This document shows, piece after piece, positions 10,414-19,933 of a stretch of DNA of 25,960 nucleotides (position 1 is its first letter; the number at the start of each line of letters is the position of its first letter). The DNA comes from Discostella pseudostelligera. Its lineage: Eukaryota > Bacillariophyta > Thalassiosirophyceae > Thalassiosirales > Thalassiosiraceae. A program made the translations under genes and the position numbers. Location of the stretch: NCBI GenBank assembly GCA_036940085.1, contig JALLBK010001025.1, forward strand, positions 1 to 25,960. Reading direction: 5' to 3'. The notes beneath the pieces are model-generated. The model searched no databases, was not told the DNA's origin, and was given only the letters and a program-made list of their open reading frames with translations.

Positions 10414-11697
10414 TCAATTTACGCCTGAAACATCCAACAATGGACAACTCTTATATTTCCTCCCATCCCGTGTCGTCGTCGATCGTACCTCATGTTCCAA
10501 CCTTAATATAACCTTCTTATTCTCATCGAGAGGATCAATTATATCAAGTACACGGAACATACACTGATCGATTGCCTCATCCAATGTATACGCTTGTCGT
10601 TTAAATCGACGATTGACGTAGAGTACATTTAACTTCTCGGCTTGCTTGTATGCGTGGGATAGATTCGAAACATAGAGTGAAATGTGTGGACCGTAGTTGG
10701 ATGGATAGAATGGTTGGATGGTGGTGTGGTCGGAAGAAGAATCCCCATCGTTTTCTTCGTCATCGAACCTAAATTCATGATGCTCCACCTCATCATCGGC
10801 ATCCATTCCATCCGGATGGTATTGAAAAGTCAATGTCTGTCTCTCTCCCATGGCAATGCTAATAGAATTGCTCTCCAACGAAGACAAATCCTCCAATGTG
10901 GGCGCTCCAAAAACATACTCATAAAAACGAGATATTCCATCTAAATTTGCAGTGTGAGGAACATATACCGTAATATCCTCCATGGCCAATCCCTCCGATT
11001 CGACATGTCCATCTAATGTCGGTTGCGATCCGATATTGGCTGCACGATCTTCAATGGGGTCGTCCGAGGGCAAGATGCAGAATTCATTACCAAATGGATC
11101 GGTAACTAACATCATCTCATTGTCCAGCATGCCAACTAAGAATTCTGTGTTTTGCAATGGTGCCAACTTATCATCCTTCTCACCATCAAGATAACGATAG
11201 TAACGTTCCATTAGCACGTCCAAATTGGAATGTAAGATTGTAATCATCCCCTGAAAAACTTGTGCCTTTGGCTCTCCCTCGGGTAAATGGAATTGATGCA
11301 TTCCTATATTGGCCCAAACTGTCTTTTTACCCAAGAGATAGTTGTCGTATTTTCGTGGGTCGATGGAGCACCCTAAGAAATCAAAGTAGAAGGCTTTTGC
11401 GACATCCTGTCGCCCCTTTTCGTGGTTAATGTTGAGATGGTCTAGCAAGAGGACGCGACAGGAGGATGACGATGATGGCTGCTCAACGTCGTCTTCATTG
11501 TCGATAGAGATACTGTTGGCGGTAGGTAGAATGCTGGACTCGGAGGTGGAGGCTTTCACTAGTACGGAAGGACCACCGGTACGCCTTTGTATTTGAGTTG
11601 CTACGCCAACAAATGCAAAAGTCGTGACGCAGAGGCAATGTAGATGGAGGAGGGCAGCTAACAATGATGCAGAGGGAGACAAAGCTTTAAGTTCCAT
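10414..11697 (-). CDS. Two-module VOC (glyoxalase/bleomycin-resistance fold) protein, probably plastid-targeted
   Basis: A single-exon frame of 427 aa from the ATG at 11697; further upstream in frame there is only a GTG. The first 40 residues form a hydrophobic signal (ASLLAALLHLHCLC) followed by TTFAFVG, which resembles the ASAFAP cleavage motif of heterokont plastid proteins. Two VOC-like halves follow. The first starts LLDHLNINHEK, with WANIGMHQFHLPEGEP and VTDPFGNEFCILP. The second starts MEDITVYVPHTANLDGISRFYEYVFG, with GPHISLYVSNLSHAYKQAE, and ends in KKVILRLEHEVRS. His and Glu at the usual VOC metal positions are plausible, but no specific enzyme (glyoxalase I, dioxygenase) can be assigned. 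An acidic Asp/Glu/Ser insertion lies in the second half. Confidence 0.82.
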   Translation of the reverse strand: MELKALSPSASLLAALLHLHCLCVTTFAFVGVATQIQRRTGGPSVLVKASTSESSILPTANSISIDNEDDVEQPSSSSSCRVLLLDHLNINHEKGRQDVAKAFYFDFLGCSIDPRKYDNYLLGKKTVWANIGMHQFHLPEGEPKAQVFQGMITILHSNLDVLMERYYRYLDGEKDDKLAPLQNTEFLVGMLDNEMMLVTDPFGNEFCILPSDDPIEDRAANIGSQPTLDGHVESEGLAMEDITVYVPHTANLDGISRFYEYVFGAPTLEDLSSLESNSISIAMGERQTLTFQYHPDGMDADDEVEHHEFRFDDEENDGDSSSDHTTIQPFYPSNYGPHISLYVSNLSHAYKQAEKLNVLYVNRRFKRQAYTLDEAIDQCMFRVLDIIDPLDENKKVILRLEHEVRSTTTRDGRKYKSCPLLDVSGVN

Positions 11698-11828
11698 GCT
11701 GAGATTGCCAACTTTCACTTCGCTGCTCGCATGGGTATTGATGATGTTTGATGGAATGAGTAGATAATATTATTGTTAGCATCGACGAACGACGAAGAGG
11801 TGCACTTTTTACTTCCACGAGGCAGTTA

Positions 11829-11860
11829 TTTTGGCGGGAGGGGGTATTGGCGGGAAAGCG
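11829..11860. promoter_or_regulatory. Paired E2F-like boxes between the VOC and formamidase genes
   Basis: TTTTGGCGGGAG (11829-11840) and ATTGGCGGGAAAGCG (11846-11860) are two same-orientation E2F-like sites, about 17 bp apart, in the 399-bp gap between two divergent start codons (11697 and 12097). The second box also reads as a composite site (GGCGGGAAAGCGCC). Motif match only. Confidence 0.52.
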
Positions 11861-12026
11861 CCCTGAATGTATGCCCGCCTTCCAAGGCGGCAAGGCATTA
11901 AATGGCCATGTCCGATGTCCGATATGTAAATGTAATAACATGTAACTTTACTCTTCATCGTCAATCTTCCAATATCTTCCCGGAAGATAGAAGACAATTA
12001 TTGACCAGCCGGAAGACCATCATTGA

Positions 12027-12052
12027 CTCTCTCTCTAGAGAGAGAGAGAGAG
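12027..12052. promoter_or_regulatory. CT/GA palindrome in formamidase leader
   Basis: A run of CT repeats turns into GA repeats around a central CTAGAG, giving a near-perfect inverted repeat 45 bp before the formamidase ATG. It could form a hairpin in the 5'UTR or act as a GAGA-type element. A shorter CTCTCTAGAGAGAG occurs at 24683-24696, upstream of the PQ-loop gene. Confidence 0.35.
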
Positions 12053-12096
12053 GTACTTCGACTTTCCACCATGTTTCATTTCCAGCCGCCATCATC

Positions 12097-13977
12097 ATGC
12101 CAAAGAAGATCATTTCCGTCGACCCCAAACGACTACCATGGGATCAAGAAACGCCGCTACACAATCGCTGGCATCCGGACATTCCGCCAGTGGCCAAGGT
12201 ATCGCCGGGGGAGAAATTCCGCGTCGAGTGCGTCGATTGGACTGGAGGACAGATCAAGAATGACGACAGTGCCGACGATGTCAAGAATGTCGACTTGTCG
12301 CAGGTCCACTACCTGAGTGGACCGATTGAAGTGGAGGGAGCGGAGCCGGGAGATTTGCTCAAGGTGGAATTTTTGGAACTTGGGCCGCTGGATGGGGATG
12401 AGTGGGGTTTTACCGGAACGGTAAGGGATGTACGACCATATTAGTCTATTGGAGCACCGAAACTCAAACCCGAGAACTGTTTCCCTCATCTAAATATCCA
12501 GTTTGCCAAGGAGAATGGTGGAGGTAAGCTCTATGGACGAAACGATTTATTTCTTCTCGTCATTTCTCGAACATAACCTTTCCACTCTTTTCATGATGTA
12601 GGGTTCCTTACGGATCATTTTCCCAAAGCGACAAAGGCCTGCTGGGATATAGATGGTATTTATTGTACCAGCCGTCACATACCGGGAGTTAAGTTCCCTG
12701 GGCTGATTCATCCCGGGTTAATTGGAACGGCGCCCTGGTAAGTTAGTTGTTGTTTTACTTCGCCGTCGTTGAGCTGTGCTGCTCGCTTTGCTGTACAACT
12801 GACTACCTAGATATCTATGCTGCTCCTCACTGCCAACGGATAGTGCCGAGCTACTCAAGATTTGGAATGAGCGAGAGGCTGCGCTTGTGGCAGAAGAAGG
12901 AACGGCTATGGAGAAGACTTTGTGTGGATGCCTTTCTACTCGACCCCTTGCGGTAAGAACGTATATCTAGTCATGATGATCATTCCACTCGAATGAAGAT
13001 TACTGCAGCTTTGTCTCACAAGTGCATGGGGTTTCGTTTTCCTACCAACAGTGCCTCCCAGAACCCAAGGGAGCCATGCTAGGAAAGCTCGGCCATTTCT
13101 TAGAGAAACATGGCAAATGTGAAAAGTGGGATAAGGTTGCGAGCGAAGGGGCTCGGACTGTTCCTGGGAGGGAGAACGGAGGAAATTGTGATATCAAGAA
13201 TCTATCCAGGGGGTGCACTGTATACTTTCCCGTATTTGTTCCTGGTGCCTTGCTAAGTATGGGAGACATGCACATGTCCCAAGGCGATGGGGAGGTGTCC
13301 TTCTGCGGTGCTATTGAAATGGCAGGCTTCCTTGACCTGAAGTGCACCGTTATCAAGGGTGAGACTATCCATCCGTATTCATGTTAATCACTTTTGGATG
13401 ATGGCTGACAAACACCTTCGCTCCAATTTTTTCAACAGGTGGCATGAAGATACTACCAGTTATTGGCCCAAACAAATTGAATGTGAATCCAATTTTTGAG
13501 ATTGGGCCGGTGGAGCCTCGTTTCTCAGAGTGGCTAGTGTTCGAAGGCATTTCCGTTGATGAAAAGGGTGTCCAACACTATCTTGACGCTACCATTGCCT
13601 ACAAAATGGCCGTGCTGAATTGCATCAAGTATCTGTCCCAGTTTGGGTATTCCGAGGAACAAATATACCTTTTGCTGAGCTGCTGCCCGTGCGAGGGCAG
13701 AATTTCTGGCATCGTTGACGTTCCTAATGCCGTTGCAACTCTTGCAGTGCCCCTCGCAATTTTTGACCGTGATGTTAGGTGCGTCCTTTCTTGCATCGAA
13801 GTCGAATGTTGTGTTATCATTTTGCTAGCTCAATCATGATCTTGGTACAGGCCTCCAAGTGATTTGGAGCACTTTGCAAAAGGAATCAAGGTTGTTTCTA
13901 GGAATTGCTGCATCTCTGCCGAGGGAGGCGCGGTGCCGAATGACCCAAGGCTGAAAGGCATTCCAGCTCCCAAGTAG
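12097..13977 (+). CDS. fmdA: Formamidase (acetamidase/formamidase family)
   Basis: Seven exons, 12097-12420, 12502-12523, 12602-12737, 12844-12952, 13052-13358, 13439-13778 and 13851-13977, fit in phase and give 454 aa. Exon 2 is a 22-nt microexon supplying FAKENGG. Family hallmarks in order are NRWHPDIPPVAKVSPGE, VDWTGGQIKNDDSADDV, GPIEVEGAEPGD, ENGGGFLTDHFP, IPGVKFPGLIHPGLIGTAP, PEPKGAMLGKLG, ENGGNCDIKNLSRGC, VPGALLSMGDMHMSQGDGE and DVPNAVATLAVP. The enzyme hydrolyses formamide to formate and ammonia; diatoms could use it to recover nitrogen. No targeting peptide is evident, so it is probably cytosolic. Acetamide or other short amides are possible substrates. It is divergent from the VOC gene across a shared promoter. 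Confidence 0.93.
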
Positions 13978-14510
13978 TAGACGGGCCGTTTTGCTCTCTG
14001 TACATGAGGGGAACAATTTTGCTTGTATGAGAGGGAAGTTTTGATTTTTGTGTTTTCCTGTGAATTAAATCTTCGAGTGTCGGAAGCAGTGATTGAAGTA
14101 TTATGAATTCTGGTTGGTGATCACCACGGGAAATGCAAGGCTTCGCATTGTGGTGGTCCCAGTTCTGATGGTAATTCATGCCGTGGAAGTAGGGCGGTGA
14201 TGAGGTCGAAATTGATGGTGATGTATACATGGGATGGTGCTGTTAATAGTAGTTTTATTAACGAGTATTAGGCCAAAATATGATGACAATAACGAGCTCA
14301 TTGGCAACTTCAAACAATTATCTCGGTCAGATTAGTTCATAGACTTCCGTGCTCTTTCTGCATCCATATTGATGAACAGTTGTTTTGTTTTCTTCTTTAA
14401 AGAACACCCCATCCGTCACCACCCACCCAACCCTCACAATTTTATGTGTTACCATTATCGCCATTCAGTACTCCCGTCTCGACACACTTCTCCTCTTATA
14501 CGCACCCCCA
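13978..14510. other. Intergenic region between convergent genes
   Basis: This 533-bp stretch separates the formamidase stop from the Cgr1-family stop and should hold both 3'UTRs. I see no supported gene. Its right part (14385-14510) is pyrimidine-rich on the plus strand. Reading frames here lack family motifs. Confidence 0.5.
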
Positions 14511-15017
14511 TTATTTCTCATATGCACCCACAAATTCCACCACACCCGTCTTACTATTCATCCTACTCTTCTTAATCTGTCGTAATTGTTTCTTATTCAT
14601 ATTCTTCATCGTCGTACCTAACTTCTTCACATTCAATACTTGCAATTTTCCATTCTGCATAGCTTGTTTGTATTCATTCTCCATTCGTCGTTTTTCATTG
14701 TCTAATCGATTTTGATGTTTGAGTCGCTTGGCTTCAATCTGAGCTTGTATCATGTCTTTTTGTACAGTTTGTATTTCGGTGTGGAGAGATTTGGCAGCGG
14801 CTTTGGTAGTCCAGGATGAGGAACGGGCATTGGCGCGATTGTGTGTGATGAGGGAGGAGGCACGTTTTTGGGGACGCAATTTCCATGAAGATCGACCAGA
14901 GACACTCCGCCCTTTGGAGACGTGGGTAGAAAGGGTGGAGTTGGAATTGGGCTTGAGAATGTCGCCAGGGAGATATTGGTTGGGGGTGGCAATTGCCAAG
15001 GGTTGCGGTTCCGACAT
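14511..15017 (-). CDS. CGR1: Cgr1-family rRNA-processing protein
   Basis: A single-exon frame of 168 aa from the ATG at 15017; the frame stays open upstream through a Ser-rich run but has no earlier ATG there. The pattern is that of the Cgr1/CCDC86 family: GRSVSGRSSWKLRPQKRASS, then HNRANARSSSWTTKAAAKSL, then a long charged coiled coil (IQAQIEAKRLKHQNRLDNEK) and the conserved end LGTTMKNMNKKQLRQIKKSR. Yeast Cgr1 acts in the nucleolus in 60S pre-rRNA processing, and the strongly basic composition fits this. A short extra tail (TGVVEFVGAYEK) follows the usual end of the domain. It is divergent from the ankyrin/methyltransferase gene and convergent with formamidase. Confidence 0.87.
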   Translation of the reverse strand: MSEPQPLAIATPNQYLPGDILKPNSNSTLSTHVSKGRSVSGRSSWKLRPQKRASSLITHNRANARSSSWTTKAAAKSLHTEIQTVQKDMIQAQIEAKRLKHQNRLDNEKRRMENEYKQAMQNGKLQVLNVKKLGTTMKNMNKKQLRQIKKSRMNSKTGVVEFVGAYEK

Positions 15018-15588
15018 GAATGATGAAGGTGGTGATAACGACGACGACGACGATGACAACGGCGACCTACGATGGTGATGGTGATGATAATTGCTGCTAC
15101 CTCTCCCTCACTCTTCAGATATTTTGTTACTGTTGAACGGAATTATGGTTATGGTAGCGGTAGGATGTGGTTGTCGGCGGCAGCTTTGGTTTTGGTAGTG
15201 GCAGCGGCGGCGGCAAAAGCTCATGGCGGCGGGCGGGTGGGGTGGCGGAGCGCCGCCGACTGTCCGTCACCCCGCTCAAAAATCCAGATATGTACAGACA
15301 GACAATATTAGTTCCTGCCTACAAATTCCTCTAAATCAAAAATGAGTGGCTCCCAACACCTCTTCAACGACGTACAGACGTTGAGCATACATCATACGGC
15401 GGCGCGCGCGTCCATTCTTCTCTTCAAATCCTACCTAATAACCCAACCCAACCCACAACAATCGGCTGCTGCCCCCCATAGCCACAGAAAAGACACCCAG
15501 TAGATAGTACAGCCACATGCAAGACAAGGTTCATCTCCACCTCCACCTGCGCAAGTGAATCCATAATCGAGGATCTCTAGGCATAAAA
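15018..15588. other. Divergent promoter region, GC-rich core
   Basis: This 571-bp gap between two divergent start codons holds a GC-rich, GGCGG-repeating stretch at about 15178-15265, ending in GGCGGAGCGCCGCC. No clear E2F-like pair is present here, unlike in several other intergenic regions. No gene was found. Confidence 0.45.
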
Positions 15589-17112
15589 ATGGCCCATGAA
15601 CAATCTGCGCAATCGACATCGACAGCGCCGCCTGATCAGCAACAAGCACCCAAACTCGCCATCGATCCACCGCTCGAATGTCCACAGTCTGATTTTGATG
15701 CTCTACTAGAAGATGCTGCTGGATTGTCCAAATATGAGGAGGCCAGTGCCGAATTATTAGATTGTGCACGCTATGGAGAGGTCGATGCATGTCGTGCCAT
15801 TCTGGATGTGTGGTCAAACAAAAGCAGTACCAATAACAGCAGCAACGACAGCGAAAGCAAAAGGCAGATAAGCGCTGAATGGAAGGATCACGAAGAAACA
15901 TCCATCGTAAATACAAAAGATTCATCTTTAACAACACCATTGCACAAGGCATGTGCAAATGGACATGCATCGACGGTACAGCTACTCCTTAGTCGAGGTG
16001 CACTTCATGTAGCCAACGATAGTGGTAACACTCCATTGCATTGGGCTGCGTCAGCCGGACATGCCGATTGTGTCAAGCTATTGTTGGATCATTACGATGC
16101 GATGAATCGTTTGCAAAAGAGAGAATCGAAAGGTAGCTCGTCAGTCTACTCGGTTATTGACGTTTTACAAAAGAATAACTTTGGTCGAGGCGCATTAACG
16201 GAGGGATTTGCATCGGGAGATACCAAAACTGTGGAACATTTATTAAATCATGATTCTGCAGAAGAAGAGAAGTTAATTGGTGGATTGGTCAAGAAGGATG
16301 TGGACGATGCGGAATCAAAGAGTATTTTGGGAGGCAGGTCGGAGAATGTGGACAAGAAGGAGAAGGGCATTATTCATGAGTTTGATTTCTTAAAGGGCGA
16401 TGCAGAACACGAGATTAGTGTTGTGAAGAGACCATCGGTATTCATTCGAGAGCTCCCAATTGCACATGCGGACAACCCGTTTGGACAAGCCCCCATCGAA
16501 GACACTACTGGCTTGGGCATATGGTGCGCGTCCCTCGTCATGTCACGATGGCTAGCGTCCCGATCGATGGTGGAGCGGATGGAAAATAAGACAATTTTAG
16601 AACTGGGCGCTGGTTGCGGAATTCCTTCACTAACAGCGGCTGTGTATGGATCTCCCAAATCAGTGTGGATTACAGATTTGAACCCCGAAACAATTGACAA
16701 TATACGATACAATATTGAGTTGAACGGAAATGCTATGAATAAGGAGAGAATTGCCAGCTCCATCGATTGGGGTGATGAGTCAACCTACCCACCAATGAAG
16801 TTAGATTATGTCATTTGCTCGGATTGCATCTACCAAAAAGACATTGTGCCATTGTTGAAAAAGGTTGTTACTGGATTACTGGATCCAAATAATGGAGTCT
16901 TTCTGTACGTGGCACCGGAGGGTGGTCGTGACGGTTTGCCTGAATTCATAGCAATTATGAAATCGGGAGGGTTTGAATGTGTTAGAGAAGAAATTGCCCC
17001 GGATCATTTTAGAGGCAATCCATTGAAAAGTGATGACGAGGAGGATTGTTTTCTTCACTTTCACGAGTTGGCATCTACAGTGTACATTTTGTATGAATTT
17101 CGAAGACGATAG
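15589..17112 (+). CDS. Ankyrin-repeat / class I methyltransferase fusion (METTL21-like)
   Basis: A single-exon frame of 507 aa starting at ATG 15589. The N-terminal half has ankyrin repeats: TPLHKACANGHASTVQLLLS (about 116-135) and TPLHWAASAGHADCVKLLLD (about 148-167), with weaker repeats on each side (ELLDCARYGEVDACRAILD; FASGDTKTVEHLLNH). The C-terminal half is a Rossmann methyltransferase of the Methyltransf_16 / METTL21 type: GLGIWCASLVMSRWLAS, motif I ILELGAGCGIPSL (336-348), ITDLNPETIDNI, and SDCIY (411-415), which fits the DxxY active-site signature of protein lysine methyltransferases in this family. The ankyrin part probably selects the protein substrate, which is unknown. It ends 79 bp from the stop of the convergent CRAL-TRIO gene. 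Confidence 0.88.
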   Translation: MAHEQSAQSTSTAPPDQQQAPKLAIDPPLECPQSDFDALLEDAAGLSKYEEASAELLDCARYGEVDACRAILDVWSNKSSTNNSSNDSESKRQISAEWKDHEETSIVNTKDSSLTTPLHKACANGHASTVQLLLSRGALHVANDSGNTPLHWAASAGHADCVKLLLDHYDAMNRLQKRESKGSSSVYSVIDVLQKNNFGRGALTEGFASGDTKTVEHLLNHDSAEEEKLIGGLVKKDVDDAESKSILGGRSENVDKKEKGIIHEFDFLKGDAEHEISVVKRPSVFIRELPIAHADNPFGQAPIEDTTGLGIWCASLVMSRWLASRSMVERMENKTILELGAGCGIPSLTAAVYGSPKSVWITDLNPETIDNIRYNIELNGNAMNKERIASSIDWGDESTYPPMKLDYVICSDCIYQKDIVPLLKKVVTGLLDPNNGVFLYVAPEGGRDGLPEFIAIMKSGGFECVREEIAPDHFRGNPLKSDDEEDCFLHFHELASTVYILYEFRRR

Positions 17113-17191
17113 AATACCGGTTACAAGCCTGCCAACATTATTTGCCAGCAACATACTTTCACTTGGACGTTCGGGGTAGGACATAAAGTAT

Positions 17192-18148
17192 CTAATCCCC
17201 ATAAGCCAAAGCATCAATCTGATTCACAAATTCATCACGCCCTTTCCCTCCTTCTACAATCTCTCTCAGATCTTCGACATCCTTCAGTGGACCACTCACG
17301 AATCGAATTCGCTGTCTCACAGCCTCAGGAAACAATGGATTGAACAACGCAACCAACATTTTAAGAAGAGTTGGCGGATTCAGCATTAGCGTCCGTCCGT
17401 TCAACGATGGGTACAACTCGTTCGCTTTCTTGGATGCTGCACTCAACGATTTTCTAAGGTCGGGGCTTCCGCCAACAAGTTTCACCCCAGCCAGATCATT
17501 GCATGTGATCAATTTGATCATGGAATCTGTTTCTAAGCTACGAATATCAGCCACCGTGGAGCTAACTTCCTTGCAATACAAAAAGAACTCAATCATCTGG
17601 TCGATTGTAACTGTAGACATCAAGCCATTGTCGTCAATTTTTCCAGCGCGAATGCAATACACCAGATCTTTTGTAGATGGCAAGCTCGTTGTAATGCATT
17701 GGACTGGCGTCAGATAGTCATGGATGAGCTTGGAATGTGGTGCTGCATTCTGAACAGGATCGTTGTTCCATTGGCTGCCTTCCATAGCCAACTTGACGGC
17801 TTTGCGGGCTGAGGATACAATGACGTGGCCCTCATTCCCCCTCCACTGCAGACTAGATTTCAGGGCCGCAACACGTTCCTCATCATCTTCATACGAGTCA
17901 TTAAGAATGTAGCGGAGATAAAAGATGTCATCTTTTGGAGCTACAGCTTCGTCCTCTGAAATTTTGAACGCGATATCTTGGAGCGATGCGATCTGAGTTT
18001 TGTGCGTTGAAAGAAGAGATTGGAGCGACGGTGTAGCAGCAGAATAGCCGATGGTTGATTGAATGGAGGTACCCAAGACGGCGACGACGAGGAGGAGTTT
18101 CATCATGATTGATAGCCTACCACGCCACCGCAACCATCGACATCTCAT
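17192..18148 (-). CDS. Secreted or organelle-targeted CRAL-TRIO (Sec14-like) domain protein
   Basis: A single-exon frame of 318 aa from ATG 18148. An inner ATG at 18106 would give a cleaner signal peptide (MMKLLLVVAVLGTSIQSTIG) and 304 aa. After the signal, IFYLRYILNDSYEDDEERVA followed by SLQWR matches the CRAL-TRIO N-terminal helix pattern (LLRFLRA...A..L...L.WR). Near the C-terminus, ANELYPSLNGRTLMLNPPTL then VALFNPLFPEAVRQRIRFV matches the YPE-RLG---I-N-P core of the lipid-binding lobe. Family members bind and exchange hydrophobic ligands such as phosphoinositides or tocopherol; the ligand here is unknown. A signal peptide is unusual for a Sec14 protein and may be part of a plastid presequence (GYSAATPS resembles the ASAFAP type only loosely). 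Confidence 0.8.
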   Translation of the reverse strand: MRCRWLRWRGRLSIMMKLLLVVAVLGTSIQSTIGYSAATPSLQSLLSTHKTQIASLQDIAFKISEDEAVAPKDDIFYLRYILNDSYEDDEERVAALKSSLQWRGNEGHVIVSSARKAVKLAMEGSQWNNDPVQNAAPHSKLIHDYLTPVQCITTSLPSTKDLVYCIRAGKIDDNGLMSTVTIDQMIEFFLYCKEVSSTVADIRSLETDSMIKLITCNDLAGVKLVGGSPDLRKSLSAASKKANELYPSLNGRTLMLNPPTLLKMLVALFNPLFPEAVRQRIRFVSGPLKDVEDLREIVEGGKGRDEFVNQIDALAYGD

Positions 18149-18221
18149 GGTGTGGGTGTGGATGTTGCTGCGTCCACACGGCGAGCGAGGTCAAGATCCA
18201 AAGATACTTTCTCAATATAAG

Positions 18222-18379
18222 TTATACTGATTCCTTCGTATAAATCCATTCAATTTTAAAATTTGAATTTTTAATTTTAAAATTGAACACAAATCCGCCT
18301 TGTGTATCCACGCTGGATTCGGTATGTATGTAGTATAAGTACTGTTCCTACAGTAGAAATCCAAACAAAATGGCGCGCC
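18222..18379 (+). repeat. Dispersed promoter repeat, copy B
   Basis: This matches copy A (8137-8273) in opposite genomic orientation. It starts TATACTGATTCCTTCGTATA, has the palindromic core around TTCAATTTTAAAATTTGAAT, then AAATCCGCCTT and TCCACGCTGGATTC, and ends CAAAATGGCGCGCC. It holds a 21-bp longer spacer than copy A. It lies in the 331-bp gap between the divergent CRAL-TRIO gene (ATG 18148) and the dioxygenase gene (ATG 18480). Its own ATG at 18370 opens only a short Gln/Arg frame that stops at about 18430. Confidence 0.75.
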
Positions 18380-18479
18380 CGCGCATCCACCAGCGTCAGC
18401 GACAGCGACAGCGACAGCGACCATCAGCATAACAAAATAATAATAGGAGTAGGAGTAATACCCTCGGCCGGAATAAGCA

Positions 18480-19787
18480 ATGAGGGCCATCCGTTTAATT
18501 TATGCGTATTCATCATGGCAAGCTTCCAAACGAGGCCATCCAGGGCGCGGCACCAGGAAAGATGACATCTGTTCTCGTGCATGCAGCGTACGTCTCATCA
18601 GTACCTCGTCCCGCGGAGCCAGTAGGATGTCACTGCAGATGGTGGACGCACCATCCATCGATCGGACGACGACAACACCACCAGCAGCTACAACGCCCCT
18701 CTCTCCCATGACTTTTGCAGGACAAGTCGAAAAGGCACTCCTATCGAAATTTCCTCAATCAAAAATCGAACGTGTCCTACAATCATGGCGATTGCTCGAA
18801 ATGGATTACGAGCATCGAGAATTCGTGGGCAATCAACAATCGCCTCCCATTGTAGATGCCGAAACGAGTCGATGTTATCAGCATGCACCATCGTATGTCC
18901 CTGGACTCAAAGCTGTGGCTTGGTGGGATACTGTTGACGATCTACCATGGGCAAAGTCATTGTCGACAAACTTCCCTGCCATCCGAAATGAATTCGCATC
19001 TGTCCTATCCAACCCGGACAAACTCCAGTCGGAAGGAAATAATATCTGGGCTGGAGCACTCACATCCGATGCCGAGAGCTACGGTGTAAGCTTGAGCAAA
19101 ACATTGCCTCTTGATTTGTACTTCGTCTTGCAACCCCTCCTCATTGACAACATACCTATTGCTGCATCTCTCAACTGACATATGACGCAGGAAGGATGGA
19201 AGACATTGGTCCTACTCAACCGAGGTCAATGGGATGATACCAATGCCAAATTATTCCCCATAACATCCAAAGCAATACACAAAAGTGGCGTCCCAGTTGC
19301 CGAGGCATTCTTCGCATCGATGAAACCACGTACTTCCATCAAACCACATTCCGACTTTACAAATTTTGTACTGACATCGCATTTGCCATTGGTGATACCC
19401 GAGAATGGAAGTGATAAATGTCGGTTGTCTGTGGGAGATGAAACTCGTCAATGGCTCGAGGGGAAGATTATCTTGTTTGATACATCGATCTATCATGATG
19501 CAATAAATGATTCCGATGAGATGAGGTATATATTAATGTTGAGAATATGGCATCCTGATTTGACAAGAGAGGAACGAGAGGCGTTGCAGTTCATATATGA
19601 TTGTCTTGAGATACCTGAGTTGCTTTCATCGGATCTAGGAATTGTGTTATTGGCAGAGCAACGAGCAAAATCGTTACGAGAATTTCCATTGCGAGGCAGT
19701 AGTGCTGTTGGTAGTGGTGGATTTGGATCCAAACAAAGGAGCAATAAAGGCAAAAAGAAAGGTGGACCTAAAGGATATGGATCATAA
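18480..19787 (+). CDS. Aspartyl/asparaginyl beta-hydroxylase-like 2-oxoglutarate dioxygenase
   Basis: Two exons, 18480-19085 and 19191-19787, joined in phase 0 (SYG/GTAAGC, GACGCAG/EGW), give 400 aa. The C-terminal half is an AspH domain: WKTLVLLNRGQWDDTN, KPHSDFTNFVLTSHLPLVIP, CRLSVGDETRQWLEGKIILF, DTSIYHDAINDSDEMRYILM and LRIWHPDLTREE. The His of PHSD and of IYHD fit the two Fe ligands, and the Arg of MRY fits a 2-oxoglutarate contact. The Arg that normally precedes the HLGL-like segment is Thr here (VLTSHLPL). The tail is Gly/Lys-rich (KGKKKGGPKGYGS). The first ~80 residues are poorly conserved in look; the true start is uncertain and may lie at a later Met. A basic, Ser-rich N-terminus might target an organelle. 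Confidence 0.84.
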
Positions 19788-19933
19788 GAAGTTGAAATGT
19801 TACTCATTATTGTAACTATCGGTGTATTTATCTTTTCCATTATTGATTCTGTTGCATTATCGAAGATCATCGCATCGAGGGCAAAGAAGAGATGATGTCC
19901 AGCCGGATTCCCATTGATGACACGTGGCGTAGA

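Noticed and set aside
11902..12096. Upstream extension of the formamidase frame
   Set aside because: The frame is open, but the translation crosses the CT/GA palindrome (SREREREGT) and the family starts near the ATG at 12097.
12747..12956. Plus-strand frame of 69 codons overlapping formamidase intron 3 and exon 4
   Set aside because: Wrong frame for the conserved AELLKIWNEREAAL exon; a shadow.
13898..14230. Minus-strand frame of 110 codons between formamidase and Cgr1
   Set aside because: It partly overlaps the last formamidase exon in antisense and has no recognisable domain.
15431..15970. Minus-strand frame of 179 codons rich in Cys and Trp
   Set aside because: It is the antisense shadow of the ankyrin/methyltransferase gene and its 5' flank.
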